Source of the DNA: Haladaptatus sp. ZSTT2 | GTDB lineage: Archaea; Halobacteriota; Halobacteria; Halobacteriales; Halococcaceae | Direction: 5' to 3' | DNA: 64,000 bases | Assembly: GCF_037081775.1 (NCBI RefSeq) | Contig: NZ_JBAMHQ010000001.1 | Coordinates: forward strand, 124,001-188,000 | Part shown: positions 44,205 through 52,431 of the stretch, one piece after another | Layout: each line of letters opens with the position of its first letter | Numbering within the stretch: the stretch's first letter is position 1 | The notes under the pieces: model-generated | The model's input: the letters and a program-made list of their open reading frames with translations, nothing else | Databases searched by the model: none | Told to the model about the DNA's origin: nothing | Position numbers and translations under genes: made by a program

Positions 44205-44440
44205 GCGTAGGAGGCGGAGAGATACTCGTTTATTTTCGCGGACTCGGCCATAGTCACGCCGTACTCGTCATCGACGAGGACGGGGACGCCCCGCTGGCCG
44301 GAGACCCGTTTCACCTCGTTACGCTTCGAGTGCAGGGCTTCGACCCAGACGCTCTCGAACTCTACGTCGAGTTCGTCAAGTTTGTCCACCACGAGTTCAC
44401 ACCACGGACAGCCTTCGAGTCGGTAGAGGGTGAGGCTCAT
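44201..44440 (-). CDS. Glutaredoxin-like protein
   Basis: This 79-residue thioredoxin-fold protein has an intact CPWC active site (residues 11-14), GVPVLVDDEY with the cis-Pro and a C-terminal helix. Haloarchaea use gamma-glutamylcysteine instead of glutathione, so the thiol partner would differ. The ATG at 44440 gives a compact family-length protein. It is divergent from the redoxin-like gene. Confidence 0.9.
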   Translation of the reverse strand: MSLTLYRLEGCPWCELVVDKLDELDVEFESVWVEALHSKRNEVKRVSGQRGVPVLVDDEYGVTMAESAKINEYLSASYA

Positions 44441-44518
44441 AGCACGCAGAAGCACCCACACGAATAAAAGCGTGGTGTGGCCCGGAGGATTTTGGTACTC
44501 CCGCACCTCGTGACGGCT

Positions 44519-44995
44519 ATGCCACCAGCCACAGGCGAGCGCGCGCCCACCTTTACGGCGTTGTACTGTGACGGCCAAACCTTCCGCGAAGCCAGCCTCG
44601 ATGCCGTCCTCGGTGAGCGCGGCGGCGTGCTCGTGTTCTCTGGGTTTTCGGGCAGCGCCATCACGCACAACTGGTGGACGCGCTACGCCACTGCTGGTTG
44701 GGACGAGTTCGAGGGACTGACCGTCACCGGCGTCACCCGCGATGGCCCGTATGCGCAAAACGCCTTCCTGCGAGACCTCGACAGCCCGTTTTCACTGTTC
44801 GCGGACGTAGACGCCCGCGCTATCGACGCATACGACGTGCGGTGTGAACGCGACGGAATGGCCGGGGTTTCGACGGCACGGCGAGCCATCTTTGTGCTCG
44901 ATGCAGACCGCATCGTCCAGTATCGGTGGCTCGCGGATGACTGGATTTCACCGGTTCCCCGAGAAGAAATCGAAACCGCGGTTTTCGAGTGTTGA
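44519..44995 (+). CDS. Peroxiredoxin-like protein lacking the peroxidatic cysteine
   Basis: This 158-residue thioredoxin-fold protein is of the AhpC/TSA-like redoxin type. Where active members read TPVCT, this one reads GFSGSAITHNW, so the peroxidatic Cys is absent. Remaining Cys (near 17, 112 and the last residue) are not in family positions. It probably has a binding or structural role, or a different chemistry. The ATG at 44519 follows a GGAG-like site about 30 nt upstream. It is divergent from the glutaredoxin gene, whose CPWC is intact, which suggests a functional pair. Confidence 0.75.
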   Translation: MPPATGERAPTFTALYCDGQTFREASLDAVLGERGGVLVFSGFSGSAITHNWWTRYATAGWDEFEGLTVTGVTRDGPYAQNAFLRDLDSPFSLFADVDARAIDAYDVRCERDGMAGVSTARRAIFVLDADRIVQYRWLADDWISPVPREEIETAVFEC

Positions 44996-45040
44996 CTCAG
45001 TCCTGCGGTTTATCTTCGTAGACCACGAATATTCTGTCAT

Positions 45041-45472
45041 ATGCGTTCGTCTATCCACGTCGTCGAGTCCGACGCGGAGTATGAAGATGCTCTCTCCGTT
45101 CGATTCCGGGTTTTCGTAGAGGAGCAAGGTGTACCAGAAGAGTTGGAGGTTGACGAGTACGAAAACGATTGCGTCCACTTCGTCGCCTATATCGACGATG
45201 ACGCCGTCGGGGCTGCGCGGCTTCGCCCGCTCGACGATGAACGGGCGAAAATAGAGCGCGTGGCCGTGCTCGAACCGTATCGCGGTAACGGACTCGGCTT
45301 CGAACTCATGGCGTGTGTCGAGTCGGAGGCACACGCACGCGGCTACGACCACCTCATTCTCAACTCGCAAGTACACGCGAAGTCGTTCTACGAGCGGCTT
45401 GGCTACCTTCAACAGGGAGACGAGTTCGAAGAGGCGGGCATCCCGCACGTCACGATGGACAAGCTGTTTTAG
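45041..45472 (+). CDS. GNAT-family N-acetyltransferase (ElaA-like)
   Basis: This 143-residue acetyltransferase has the acetyl-CoA pyrophosphate-binding loop EPYRGNGLGFELM, preceded by IERVAVL. A C-terminal YERLGYLQQGDEFEEAGIPHVTM resembles ElaA/YjcF-type GNATs. Substrate is unknown. A TTTATC box about 27 nt before the ATG suggests a leaderless transcript. The stop overlaps the convergent acyl-CoA dehydrogenase stop by 4 nt. Confidence 0.9.
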   Translation: MRSSIHVVESDAEYEDALSVRFRVFVEEQGVPEELEVDEYENDCVHFVAYIDDDAVGAARLRPLDDERAKIERVAVLEPYRGNGLGFELMACVESEAHARGYDHLILNSQVHAKSFYERLGYLQQGDEFEEAGIPHVTMDKLF

Positions 45473-46686
45473 ACGCCGAGTTGCTTCGCAATCGTATTTA
45501 GCTGAATTTCGTCAGTGCCTTCCACGATGCGAAGGATGCGCGCGAGATGGAGGTGGTCCATGAACGGATTTTCCTCCGCGACGCCGTTGCCGCCGTGTAT
45601 CTGCACCGTGTCGTCTGCGAGTTGCCAGTAGGCGTCGGTGGCGAGCCACTTGAACGCAGACGACGCCTGTATCGCATCCTCTCCACTGTCCATCAGCCAC
45701 GCACACCGGAGACCTGCCGCGTCTGCAGCATCGACCCGCGCCTTTCCGCGGGCGATTTTCCCAGAGATTTGCTGAAACTTCCCGATGGGTTGGCCGAACG
45801 CTTCGCGCTGGTTCGCGTAGGACACGCACTCGTCTACGAGTTGTTCTGCATAACCCACGGCCTCTGCACCCAATTCGAGACGACCGAGTGAGAGAAAGTC
45901 CATCGCGGAGTAGAACGCTGCATCCACCTCGCCAAGCACGCGCGAGTCGGGGACGCGAACCTCATCGAAGACGAGTTCTGCCTGCATCCCCTCCATGCCG
46001 ACGGCGTTGTTCATCGCGCCGAGTTCGTACTCGTCGGCTTCTACGATGAAACACGTAATGCCGCCGTAGCGGCCCGCTTTTTCTTGCGGCGTCGTGCGAG
46101 CGAACACCTGCACGAAATCTGCGTACGGCGCGTTCGTAATCCACTGCTTTCGCCCGGTAATCACCCACTCGTCACCCTCCTTTCGCGCCGTCGTCTGCAT
46201 GTTCGGGGAATCAGAGCCTGCACCGGGTTCGGTCTGGGCGAACGCCGTCGATTGCTCGCCGCGGACGACGGGTTTCAGGTAGGTCTCGGTCTGCTCCGTA
46301 TTCGCCTGCAACAAGAGCGGTTTTGGCCCCTCCGGCCCGGCAAGGATGTGGCGTGTGAGGCCGGTTCCTTTGGCCGCGACGTGCGTTTTCGCGCGATACC
46401 ACGTCACCGTCGAGACACCCTCTCCGCCGACGCCCTCGGGCATGTTCATGGCGTAAAAGCCCGCGTCTGCACTCTTCTTACGGATTTTCTCAATAGCGTC
46501 GAGCACGTCGGAAACGAACCGGCCATCCGTTTCGTGCCGCAGCCGTGGATTCTCCAACACCTCGCCCAACTCGGCTTCGAGCGGTCTGACTTCGCGTTCG
46601 ACAAACTGGTCGAGACTCTGGCGGATGAGCCGTGTCTCTTCGCCCACCCCAAATGAAACCCCGCCGTGGTTGTTTTCTGCAGGCAT
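45469..46686 (-). CDS. Acyl-CoA dehydrogenase (second paralogue)
   Basis: This 405-residue flavoenzyme has the segments FAQTEPGAGSDSPNM and QWITNAPYADF, with a catalytic Glu in LRIVEGTDEIQLN. It is somewhat longer at the N-terminus than the dehydrogenase at 39413 and only moderately similar, so the two should differ in acyl substrate. The C-terminal motif is EGTDEIQ, not the ADGPDEVH typical of ACAD10/11 and LvaC, so it is not the obvious partner of the nearby kinase. The ATG at 46686 is used. It is divergent from the CaiB-like gene. Confidence 0.92.
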   Translation of the reverse strand: MPAENNHGGVSFGVGEETRLIRQSLDQFVEREVRPLEAELGEVLENPRLRHETDGRFVSDVLDAIEKIRKKSADAGFYAMNMPEGVGGEGVSTVTWYRAKTHVAAKGTGLTRHILAGPEGPKPLLLQANTEQTETYLKPVVRGEQSTAFAQTEPGAGSDSPNMQTTARKEGDEWVITGRKQWITNAPYADFVQVFARTTPQEKAGRYGGITCFIVEADEYELGAMNNAVGMEGMQAELVFDEVRVPDSRVLGEVDAAFYSAMDFLSLGRLELGAEAVGYAEQLVDECVSYANQREAFGQPIGKFQQISGKIARGKARVDAADAAGLRCAWLMDSGEDAIQASSAFKWLATDAYWQLADDTVQIHGGNGVAEENPFMDHLHLARILRIVEGTDEIQLNTIAKQLGV

Positions 46687-46765
46687 GACGCTACCAACAC
46701 CGGTCAAGAGGTTAACGTTCGGGGTCAGCATCGAACATTAAGTAGCCGCCGTGTGAGATGCGACC

Positions 46766-47926
46766 ATGAATCTCTCTGGTATCCGCGTCCTCGATTTGAC
46801 TCGGTTGCTTCCCGGTCCCTACGCCACGCAGCTCCTCGCTGATCTCGGTGCGGATGTCATCAAAGTCGAAGACACCGGCGCGGGAGACTACGCGCGAGCC
46901 ATGCCGCCGCTCACCGACGAGGGCATCGGCGCGGTGTTCGACGGCGTGAATCGCGGCAAGCGAAGCGTCGCCATCAACCTGAAAGCGGACGCCGGGCGGG
47001 AGGCGTTTTACAAACTCGTCGAACACGCGGATGTGGTGTTCGAGAGCTTTCGCCCGGGCGTCACAGACCGGTTAGGTATCGACTACGACACGCTCACCGA
47101 GTACAATCCGAAACTCGTCTACTGCTCGCTCTCTGGCTTCGGGCAGACCGGCCCGCTCGCCGACGCGGTTGGCCACGACCTGAACTATATCGGCCTCGCG
47201 GGCCTGCTCGACATGACTCGCGAAGACGAGACTGCAAAGCCTCAAATTCCGGGCTATCCGACCGCAGACATGGCCGGCGGCCTCTTCTGTGCGTTCTCCA
47301 TCGTGAGCGGCTTGCTCTCACGAGAACTCGGCAGCGGCGGGAGCTACGTCGACGTGTCGATGACCGACGTCGTCCTCTCGTTTTCCCACGCGCTCGCCGC
47401 GCCCGCCTTCGACGGCGAGACGCCGCGCCCGGGTGAAACGTCGCTCACCGGTGTGTATCCGTGGTACGACGTGTACGCCGCGAAAGACGGCTACGTGACG
47501 CTCGCCGCCCTCGAACCGAAGTTCTGGGAAGCCTTCTGTGAAGCCGTCGGTAGACCAGACCTCGTTGCTGTTCACGGCACCACCGACCCGGCAGAACGCG
47601 ACGCCCTGCGCGAGGAACTCTCGAACCTCTTTGCCGGGAAGACGCGCGACGAGTGGGTGGAGGAACTCGCGGACGTGGACGCCGCCTTCGGCGGGGTGTA
47701 CACGCTCTCAGAAGCTCTTGACCACCCGCAACTCGCGTCTCGCGGCATCATCCGACGACCCGAGGATGGTCGCCCGCGCATCGGCTTTCCGGCGGTCACC
47801 GACCGCACCCGAGACACGGACGAATCGCTCCCAGAACAGGGCGAACACACCGAAGCTGTGTTGCGAGACGTGGGTCTCTCGCCGTTCAACATCGACACCC
47901 TGCGCCGCGACGGCGTCATCGACTGA
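46766..47926 (+). CDS. CaiB/BaiF-family protein, alpha-methylacyl-CoA racemase-like
   Basis: This 386-residue type III CoA-transferase-fold protein begins LSGIRVLDLTRLLPGPYATQLLADLGADVIKVE (residues 3-35, described by position). The segment GHDLNYIGLAGLL and the Asp in PTADMAGGLF match the catalytic His and Asp regions of alpha-methylacyl-CoA racemase better than formyl-CoA transferase. It would then epimerise 2-methyl-branched acyl-CoA so that dehydrogenases can act. It shares a divergent promoter region with an acyl-CoA dehydrogenase gene. A CoA-transferase role is not excluded. Confidence 0.87.
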   Translation: MNLSGIRVLDLTRLLPGPYATQLLADLGADVIKVEDTGAGDYARAMPPLTDEGIGAVFDGVNRGKRSVAINLKADAGREAFYKLVEHADVVFESFRPGVTDRLGIDYDTLTEYNPKLVYCSLSGFGQTGPLADAVGHDLNYIGLAGLLDMTREDETAKPQIPGYPTADMAGGLFCAFSIVSGLLSRELGSGGSYVDVSMTDVVLSFSHALAAPAFDGETPRPGETSLTGVYPWYDVYAAKDGYVTLAALEPKFWEAFCEAVGRPDLVAVHGTTDPAERDALREELSNLFAGKTRDEWVEELADVDAAFGGVYTLSEALDHPQLASRGIIRRPEDGRPRIGFPAVTDRTRDTDESLPEQGEHTEAVLRDVGLSPFNIDTLRRDGVID

Positions 47927-47968
47927 CTGCCCACCAAGAGTTATTTGCCCGGCGCGTGGAGTGCAACC

Positions 47969-48952
47969 ATGCGACTTGGCCTGTTACTCCCGCACATCGG
48001 CACCGTCAATCCGACAGAACTCGCGGCTCGCGCAGAGGACTTGGGGTATGGCTCCGTCTGGCTCGGAGAACTCTGGGGGTCTGACTCGACGATTCAGCTC
48101 ACCGCTATCGCCGGGGAAACGGAGAATATCGAGATTGGGACGGCGATTCTCAACGTCTTCTCGCGCTCGCCCGCCGTCCTCGCCATGACCGCCGCGACGT
48201 TAGACCGCGTCTCCGATGGCCGGTTCACCCTCGGCCTCGGGACGAGTACGCCAAAGGCAATCGAAGACCTCCACGGGATGCCTTTCGACCGTCCCGTGCG
48301 CCGTTCGCACGAAACCATCGAACTCGTCAAACAGTTCCTCGGTGGCGGCGATGAGCGCGTGGATTACGATGGTGAGCTGTTCGAAACGAAGGACTTCCCG
48401 CCGCTCGATGCCGACGTGGAAGTGTACCATGCTGCGCTCGGCCCCGCAAATCGTCGCGTCGTCGCCCGCCTCGCAGACGGCTGGATTCCCCACAACATCC
48501 CGTTCCCGCACTTAGAAGAGGCGTTCGAGTACGTCGCAGAACACGCCACAAAGGCGGGCCGCGACCCAGCCGACATCACCGTCGCGCCCTACATTCCGTC
48601 TGCAGTCAGCGACGACGAGGCGGAAGCCCACGACGCGATTCGCGGCCACATTGCCTACTACGTCGGCAGCGGGAAGGGCTACCAGCGCGCGGTCGCCCAG
48701 ATGTTCCCCGAGGAGGCCGACGCCGTCGCAGACGCGTGGCGCGGCGGCGACCGCAAAGGCGCGGCCGCTGCAGTCACAGACGAGATGGTGGCAGCCCTCG
48801 GCGTCTCCGGGACGCCAGAACAGGCCCGCGACCGCCTCCACGACGTAATCGAAAATCCCGCCATCGACCGGCCGCTCATCACCATTCCAAATCAGACGGC
48901 TGAAAAGTTAGCCGAACAGACGATTGAGGCGCTATCGCCGTCGCATCTCTGA
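47969..48952 (+). CDS. LLM-class (probably F420-dependent) oxidoreductase
   Basis: This 327-residue luciferase-like TIM-barrel protein contains RLGLLLPHIG, LGYGSVWLGELWG, IGTAILNVFSRSPAVLAM and VSDGRFTLGLGTS. This subgroup includes methylenetetrahydromethanopterin reductase and F420-dependent alcohol or sugar dehydrogenases. Haloarchaea make F420, so F420 is likelier than FMN. It starts 42 nt after the CaiB-like gene on the same strand. A paralogue is at 53199-54215. Confidence 0.88.
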   Translation: MRLGLLLPHIGTVNPTELAARAEDLGYGSVWLGELWGSDSTIQLTAIAGETENIEIGTAILNVFSRSPAVLAMTAATLDRVSDGRFTLGLGTSTPKAIEDLHGMPFDRPVRRSHETIELVKQFLGGGDERVDYDGELFETKDFPPLDADVEVYHAALGPANRRVVARLADGWIPHNIPFPHLEEAFEYVAEHATKAGRDPADITVAPYIPSAVSDDEAEAHDAIRGHIAYYVGSGKGYQRAVAQMFPEEADAVADAWRGGDRKGAAAAVTDEMVAALGVSGTPEQARDRLHDVIENPAIDRPLITIPNQTAEKLAEQTIEALSPSHL

Positions 48953-49038
48953 ATTATAGATAGTCATCTTTTCTGATTAATCACCCCTTAGACCCTGATT
49001 TACGGAGTGCATAGGAAAGGGGATAGCCCGATTTTTCC

Positions 49039-49713
49039 ATGATGATGACGAAGAAAACCCGCCGCCGGTTCCTCCAAGTGACAGGCAGTGCAATCGCAGT
49101 CGGCCTCGCTGGCTGTTCTAGCAACAGCGGCGATGGCGAGACCACGGAGAACGGCACGACCACGGAAGGTGACACGACCACCACGGAAGGCGACATGACC
49201 ACCACCGAGAACGCCACCACCACCGAGGCCGCGATGGACGGCCCCGGCGCAGAAGACGGTGACCACTGGCACGGTGCGATGTACCTCGAAGTCGATGGCG
49301 AGCGTATGAACCTCTCGACCGAGACGTTCGTCGACGACGACAACTTACAGCCGTTCCACTTCCACACGGAGAAAAACAACAACAACAAGTGGCACCTCTC
49401 AGAGGAAGCTGTCACGCTCGGACAGGGGCTCAACCAAGTTCCGAACATCAGCTACCAGAAGATGGGCGAGAACACGACGCTCACCGTGGACGGCGAAACG
49501 TACAACTCAGGTGACTTCAACACGAACATTGCCATCCAGCAGCGCGACGTGACCGTCGACCCGACCCAGTATATGGTCAAAGACGGCGACATCTTCTGGG
49601 TAATGATTTCGACCGACGGCAGCGAACCAACGCCCAACTTAGAAGGTGGCGTCGAGGAAGACAACTCCACCGACAACTCGACTGAGACCACGACGACGGA
49701 GATGAACAGCTAA
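49039..49713 (+). CDS. Tat-exported lipoprotein, unknown function
   Basis: This protein of about 224 residues starts with a twin-arginine signal (KKTRRRFLQVTG) and lipobox (VGLAGC). A Thr/Glu/Gly-rich tether with repeated TTTEGD-like units (about 32-65) probably carries O-glycans. The globular part (about 70-200) contains FHFHTEKNNNN and is followed by another Thr/Asn-rich tail. Three consecutive ATG codons make the exact start uncertain. No catalytic family is recognised; the His-containing segment might bind metal. It is followed by a good terminator. Confidence 0.75.
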   Translation: MMMTKKTRRRFLQVTGSAIAVGLAGCSSNSGDGETTENGTTTEGDTTTTEGDMTTTENATTTEAAMDGPGAEDGDHWHGAMYLEVDGERMNLSTETFVDDDNLQPFHFHTEKNNNNKWHLSEEAVTLGQGLNQVPNISYQKMGENTTLTVDGETYNSGDFNTNIAIQQRDVTVDPTQYMVKDGDIFWVMISTDGSEPTPNLEGGVEEDNSTDNSTETTTTEMNS

Positions 49714-49729
49714 CGCCCCACGACTAAAT

Positions 49730-49750
49730 CCCTGTGCCCTCCAGGGTTTT
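49730..49750 (+). terminator. Stem-loop with T-run after the Tat lipoprotein gene
   Basis: CCCTG (49730-49734) and CAGGG (49742-49746) form a 5-bp stem with a 7-nt loop, followed directly by TTTT. It lies 17 nt past the stop codon and fits an archaeal terminator. Confidence 0.5.
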
Positions 49751-49781
49751 CACACCCCTTGAACCGACCGTGAGCCGTGGC

Positions 49782-50558
49782 TCAGAACGAAAACAGGTCG
49801 ATACCGCCTGTGACACCGATGACCTGTCCCGTGATGTAACTCGCTTGCTCGCTCGACAGGTAGGCAATCAGATTCGACACGTCGCGTTCACGGCCGAGTT
49901 TCTGCATCGGCGTTGCCTTCCGAATACGCTCGAACATCGGGTTTGTCGCGGCTAACTCCTCAGATGAGAGGTCTGCGAGCGCGTCCATCACGATGTTCGG
50001 CGTGATGATGTTGCAGGTGACGCCGTTTCGCGCTCCTTCGAGCGCCATCGTTTTCCCAAACCCGATGAGCGCAGCCTTCGTCGCGGCGTAGGAAGCCTGT
50101 CCGAAGCCGCCGTACCACCCGGCCATCGAGGACATGTTGATAACCCGCCCCCACCCGCGCTCGCACATCGCCGGGAACACCTCGCGCGAGATGTTGTACG
50201 CGCCGGTCAGGTTCACGTCAACGTCCAAATCCCACTTCTCGTCGTCGTAGTCTTTGAGCTGGCTCTGGGCGTCTACGAGGCCGGCGTTGTTCACGAGAAT
50301 GTCGATGCCGCCGGTTTCCTCGCGGAGCGCAGAGACTGTGTCTTTCACATCGCCCCGGTCGGTCAGGTCGCAGGTGACGGCATGGGCAGTCCCACCCGAT
50401 TCCCGAATCTCGTCTGCCACCGTCTCCGCGGCCTCGGCTTCCAAATCGAGGACGACGACGGTTGCACCTTCTGCAGCGAGCACGCGACAGTCTTCGCTTC
50501 CGATACGGCCTGCGCCCCCGGTGACGAGGGCGGTTTTCTCAGCAAGTCCGAAATCCAT
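49782..50558 (-). CDS. Short-chain dehydrogenase (FabG/acetoacetyl-CoA reductase-like)
   Basis: This 258-residue SDR has TGGAGRIGSEDC, NNAGLV, the catalytic Ser in VINMSSMAGWYGG and Tyr/Lys in SYAATK. The C-terminus is YITGQVIGVTGG. The NNAG and dimer regions resemble 3-oxoacyl reductases. The ATG at 50558 (MDFGLAEKTALVTGG) is used; further open codons upstream overlap the HAD gene. It lies 43 nt after that gene on the same strand. Confidence 0.88.
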   Translation of the reverse strand: MDFGLAEKTALVTGGAGRIGSEDCRVLAAEGATVVVLDLEAEAAETVADEIRESGGTAHAVTCDLTDRGDVKDTVSALREETGGIDILVNNAGLVDAQSQLKDYDDEKWDLDVDVNLTGAYNISREVFPAMCERGWGRVINMSSMAGWYGGFGQASYAATKAALIGFGKTMALEGARNGVTCNIITPNIVMDALADLSSEELAATNPMFERIRKATPMQKLGRERDVSNLIAYLSSEQASYITGQVIGVTGGIDLFSF

Positions 50559-50601
50559 ACCCGGCGGTTCACCGGACTGTGTGTTAATCGTTTGCCACGA
50601 C

Positions 50602-51285
50602 TCAGTCGCGAACCCCGACGATACGGAGGATTTCACGCAGGTCGTCGATGACGTAATCGACCGCTGGGCCGTCCGACGCGCCGTAAGCAACGGTCGTAAG
50701 CCCCGCCTCACGGCCGCCGACCATGTCGTGGCTGTAGCGGTCGCCAATCATCATCCCTGCGCCTGGGGAGACACCAGCGCGCTCTAAGGCCGTCTGAAAC
50801 ATCGCTTGGTCGGGCTTTTTCTTCCCGACTTCTTCGGACGTGGTGACGTGGTCGAAGTGGGTGAGGACGCCAAGTGTGTCGAGAATTTTACGGCCTTCGT
50901 GGTCGTCTACGTCGCTGATGACGCCGAGATAGAGGCCAGCTTCGTCAAGAACTTCGAGGGTCTCTTTCGCGCCGTCGTGGGGGCGAATCGTGCCGTAGGT
51001 CGCCTCTTCGAAAAGGGGTTTCCACTCGGATTCTGGAACCGTTCGGCCGAGGAGTTCATCGACGGCGTACTGATAGCCCGCGGCGGCAGGCCGGTAGTTC
51101 GTGCCGTCTGTCCCGCTGAAATAGTCGCCAAGCGCGCCTCGCCACGTCGCTTTCGCGGCCTCGTGGTCTGTGAGGTCCTGGGCTGCGACGAGGCGGCGAA
51201 TGAACTCATCGTGGCCCGCTCTGACCGACGAGAGGTCAAGGAGGACACCGCCGATATCGAAGAACACCGCGTCAAATTCGCTCAT
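50602..51285 (-). CDS. HAD-family hydrolase
   Basis: This 227-residue protein of the haloacid-dehalogenase/epoxide-hydrolase-N-like HAD group has motif I variant FFDIGGVLLD (nucleophile Asp, then G-G-V). Motif II lies in GVISDVDDHEG, the Lys in GKKKPDQAMF, and the acidic motif in MIGDRYSHDMVGGREAG. A helical cap lies between I and II. Substrate is unknown. It lies 50 nt after the MBL gene and 43 nt before the SDR gene, all on one strand, suggesting an operon of MBL-HAD-SDR. Confidence 0.87.
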   Translation of the reverse strand: MSEFDAVFFDIGGVLLDLSSVRAGHDEFIRRLVAAQDLTDHEAAKATWRGALGDYFSGTDGTNYRPAAAGYQYAVDELLGRTVPESEWKPLFEEATYGTIRPHDGAKETLEVLDEAGLYLGVISDVDDHEGRKILDTLGVLTHFDHVTTSEEVGKKKPDQAMFQTALERAGVSPGAGMMIGDRYSHDMVGGREAGLTTVAYGASDGPAVDYVIDDLREILRIVGVRD

Positions 51286-51335
51286 TGGTCGCAGAGAAGA
51301 AATCCGGGTACAAATGCGTGTGGCTCTCGGCAGGG

Positions 51336-52295
51336 TCAGGGTGCGGGGCGAAATCGCCGAACGCCGTCCGTCATTGTTGACGTGGCAACGCCCTGCTGTT
51401 CCAGCCACAGCAACATCCCATAGGACTCGGGCAGGAACGAATCGTTCTCGCGGTCTGTTCTCGCTCGCTCGGCGGCAACTGCGGCTCCAGTCTCGATGCC
51501 AGAATCGAGCATCTCGGTGACCCACTCACCGAGATTGTCCAGACTTCGACGTGACTGGACTATCGAGGCGTCAAATTCGTCGTGAACCGGCCCATGGCCC
51601 GGATACACGCGGTCTATGTCGAGTGTTGAAAGGCGGTCAAGCCCCTCGTAGAACGCCGGAATCGTCTCCGCAACGCCGTTGTCAAGGCCGACGTGGAGGC
51701 CGACCGAGCGGAACGGTTCGATGGCCATGTCACCGGAGAAGAGAACGCGCGTCTCGTCAAAAGCGGTCGCATAGCACAGATGGTCTGCCTGATGGCCGCC
51801 TGCGTGGACGGCGGTGTAGTCAAAGCCGCCAATCGAAACCGTCTCACTCGGCTCAATCCAGTGAGAGACGGCATCAGGTGGGAGGAGGCGACGATTTCGC
51901 GTGAGCGAGCGAACCGACATCTCGACGGCGGATTCTTCGTCGTCTACGCCAGCCGCCCGTGCGTTCGTTTCGACGACGGCCGCGAGGTCGGCTTCGTCGC
52001 GGGCGAATCGCTGTTCGACGCTCGCAGGGACATAGAGGCGCGGCGACCCGGCATCGAGGAGCGTCTGCACCTGCCCGATGTGATCTACGTGCGGGTGGGT
52101 GATGACGAGGTGGTCGATGTCCGCGGGGGTGAAGCCAACCGCGCTGAGGCCAGCGCGCAGCTTCTCACGGGCGTCTTCGCCGGGCGTTCCAGCGTCGAAC
52201 AGTACCGTTTCTGGGCCATCGACGAGATAGGCTGCAACGTGGCCCGGCTCCCAATCGACGGGAAATTCGATACGGTGGACGGCGGGGGCAGTCAT
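51336..52295 (-). CDS. Metallo-beta-lactamase-fold hydrolase
   Basis: This 319-residue MBL-fold protein has the metal motif THPHVDH (near 65-71), AGGHQADHLCY, FSGDMAIEP with the bridging Asp and YPGHGPVHDEF. A C-terminal helical extension (about 245-319) includes LDNLGEWVTEML, typical of MBL proteins related to lactonases or thioesterases. It is the first gene of a probable MBL-HAD-SDR operon and is divergent from the SDR-LLM operon. Substrate is unknown; a thioester or lactone of the surrounding acyl pathway is a guess. Confidence 0.88.
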   Translation of the reverse strand: MTAPAVHRIEFPVDWEPGHVAAYLVDGPETVLFDAGTPGEDAREKLRAGLSAVGFTPADIDHLVITHPHVDHIGQVQTLLDAGSPRLYVPASVEQRFARDEADLAAVVETNARAAGVDDEESAVEMSVRSLTRNRRLLPPDAVSHWIEPSETVSIGGFDYTAVHAGGHQADHLCYATAFDETRVLFSGDMAIEPFRSVGLHVGLDNGVAETIPAFYEGLDRLSTLDIDRVYPGHGPVHDEFDASIVQSRRSLDNLGEWVTEMLDSGIETGAAVAAERARTDRENDSFLPESYGMLLWLEQQGVATSTMTDGVRRFRPAP

Positions 52296-52379
52296 TGTCC
52301 GAAGGCTTGCTCGTCGCGCCGAAAAGGGTTCGGCTTTCGGTGGCTTCTGCCGAACCCAAGTTTATTGCACCAGAACTGC

Positions 52380-52399
52380 AACCAGTAAACTGGTTTACT
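52380..52399 (+). promoter_or_regulatory. Two overlapping perfect palindromes upstream of the SDR-LLM operon
   Basis: AACCAGT-AA-ACTGGTT (52380-52395) and AGTAAAC-TG-GTTTACT (52384-52399) are both perfect inverted repeats and overlap. They lie about 33-52 nt before the ATG at 52432, just after a TTTATTG TATA-like box at 52361-52367, that is, at the expected transcription start. This looks like a TetR-type operator. A related site precedes the 3-hydroxyacyl-CoA dehydrogenase gene. No TetR gene is in the window. Confidence 0.6.
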
Positions 52400-52431
52400 A
52401 TGGTACGCGACCACACAACGAGGCAAGCTCG

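Noticed and set aside
45469-46686. Second acyl-CoA dehydrogenase as the LvaC/ACAD10-11 partner of the nearby kinase
   Set aside because: Its C-terminal catalytic segment is VEGTDEIQ, not the ADGPDEVH form typical of that subgroup.
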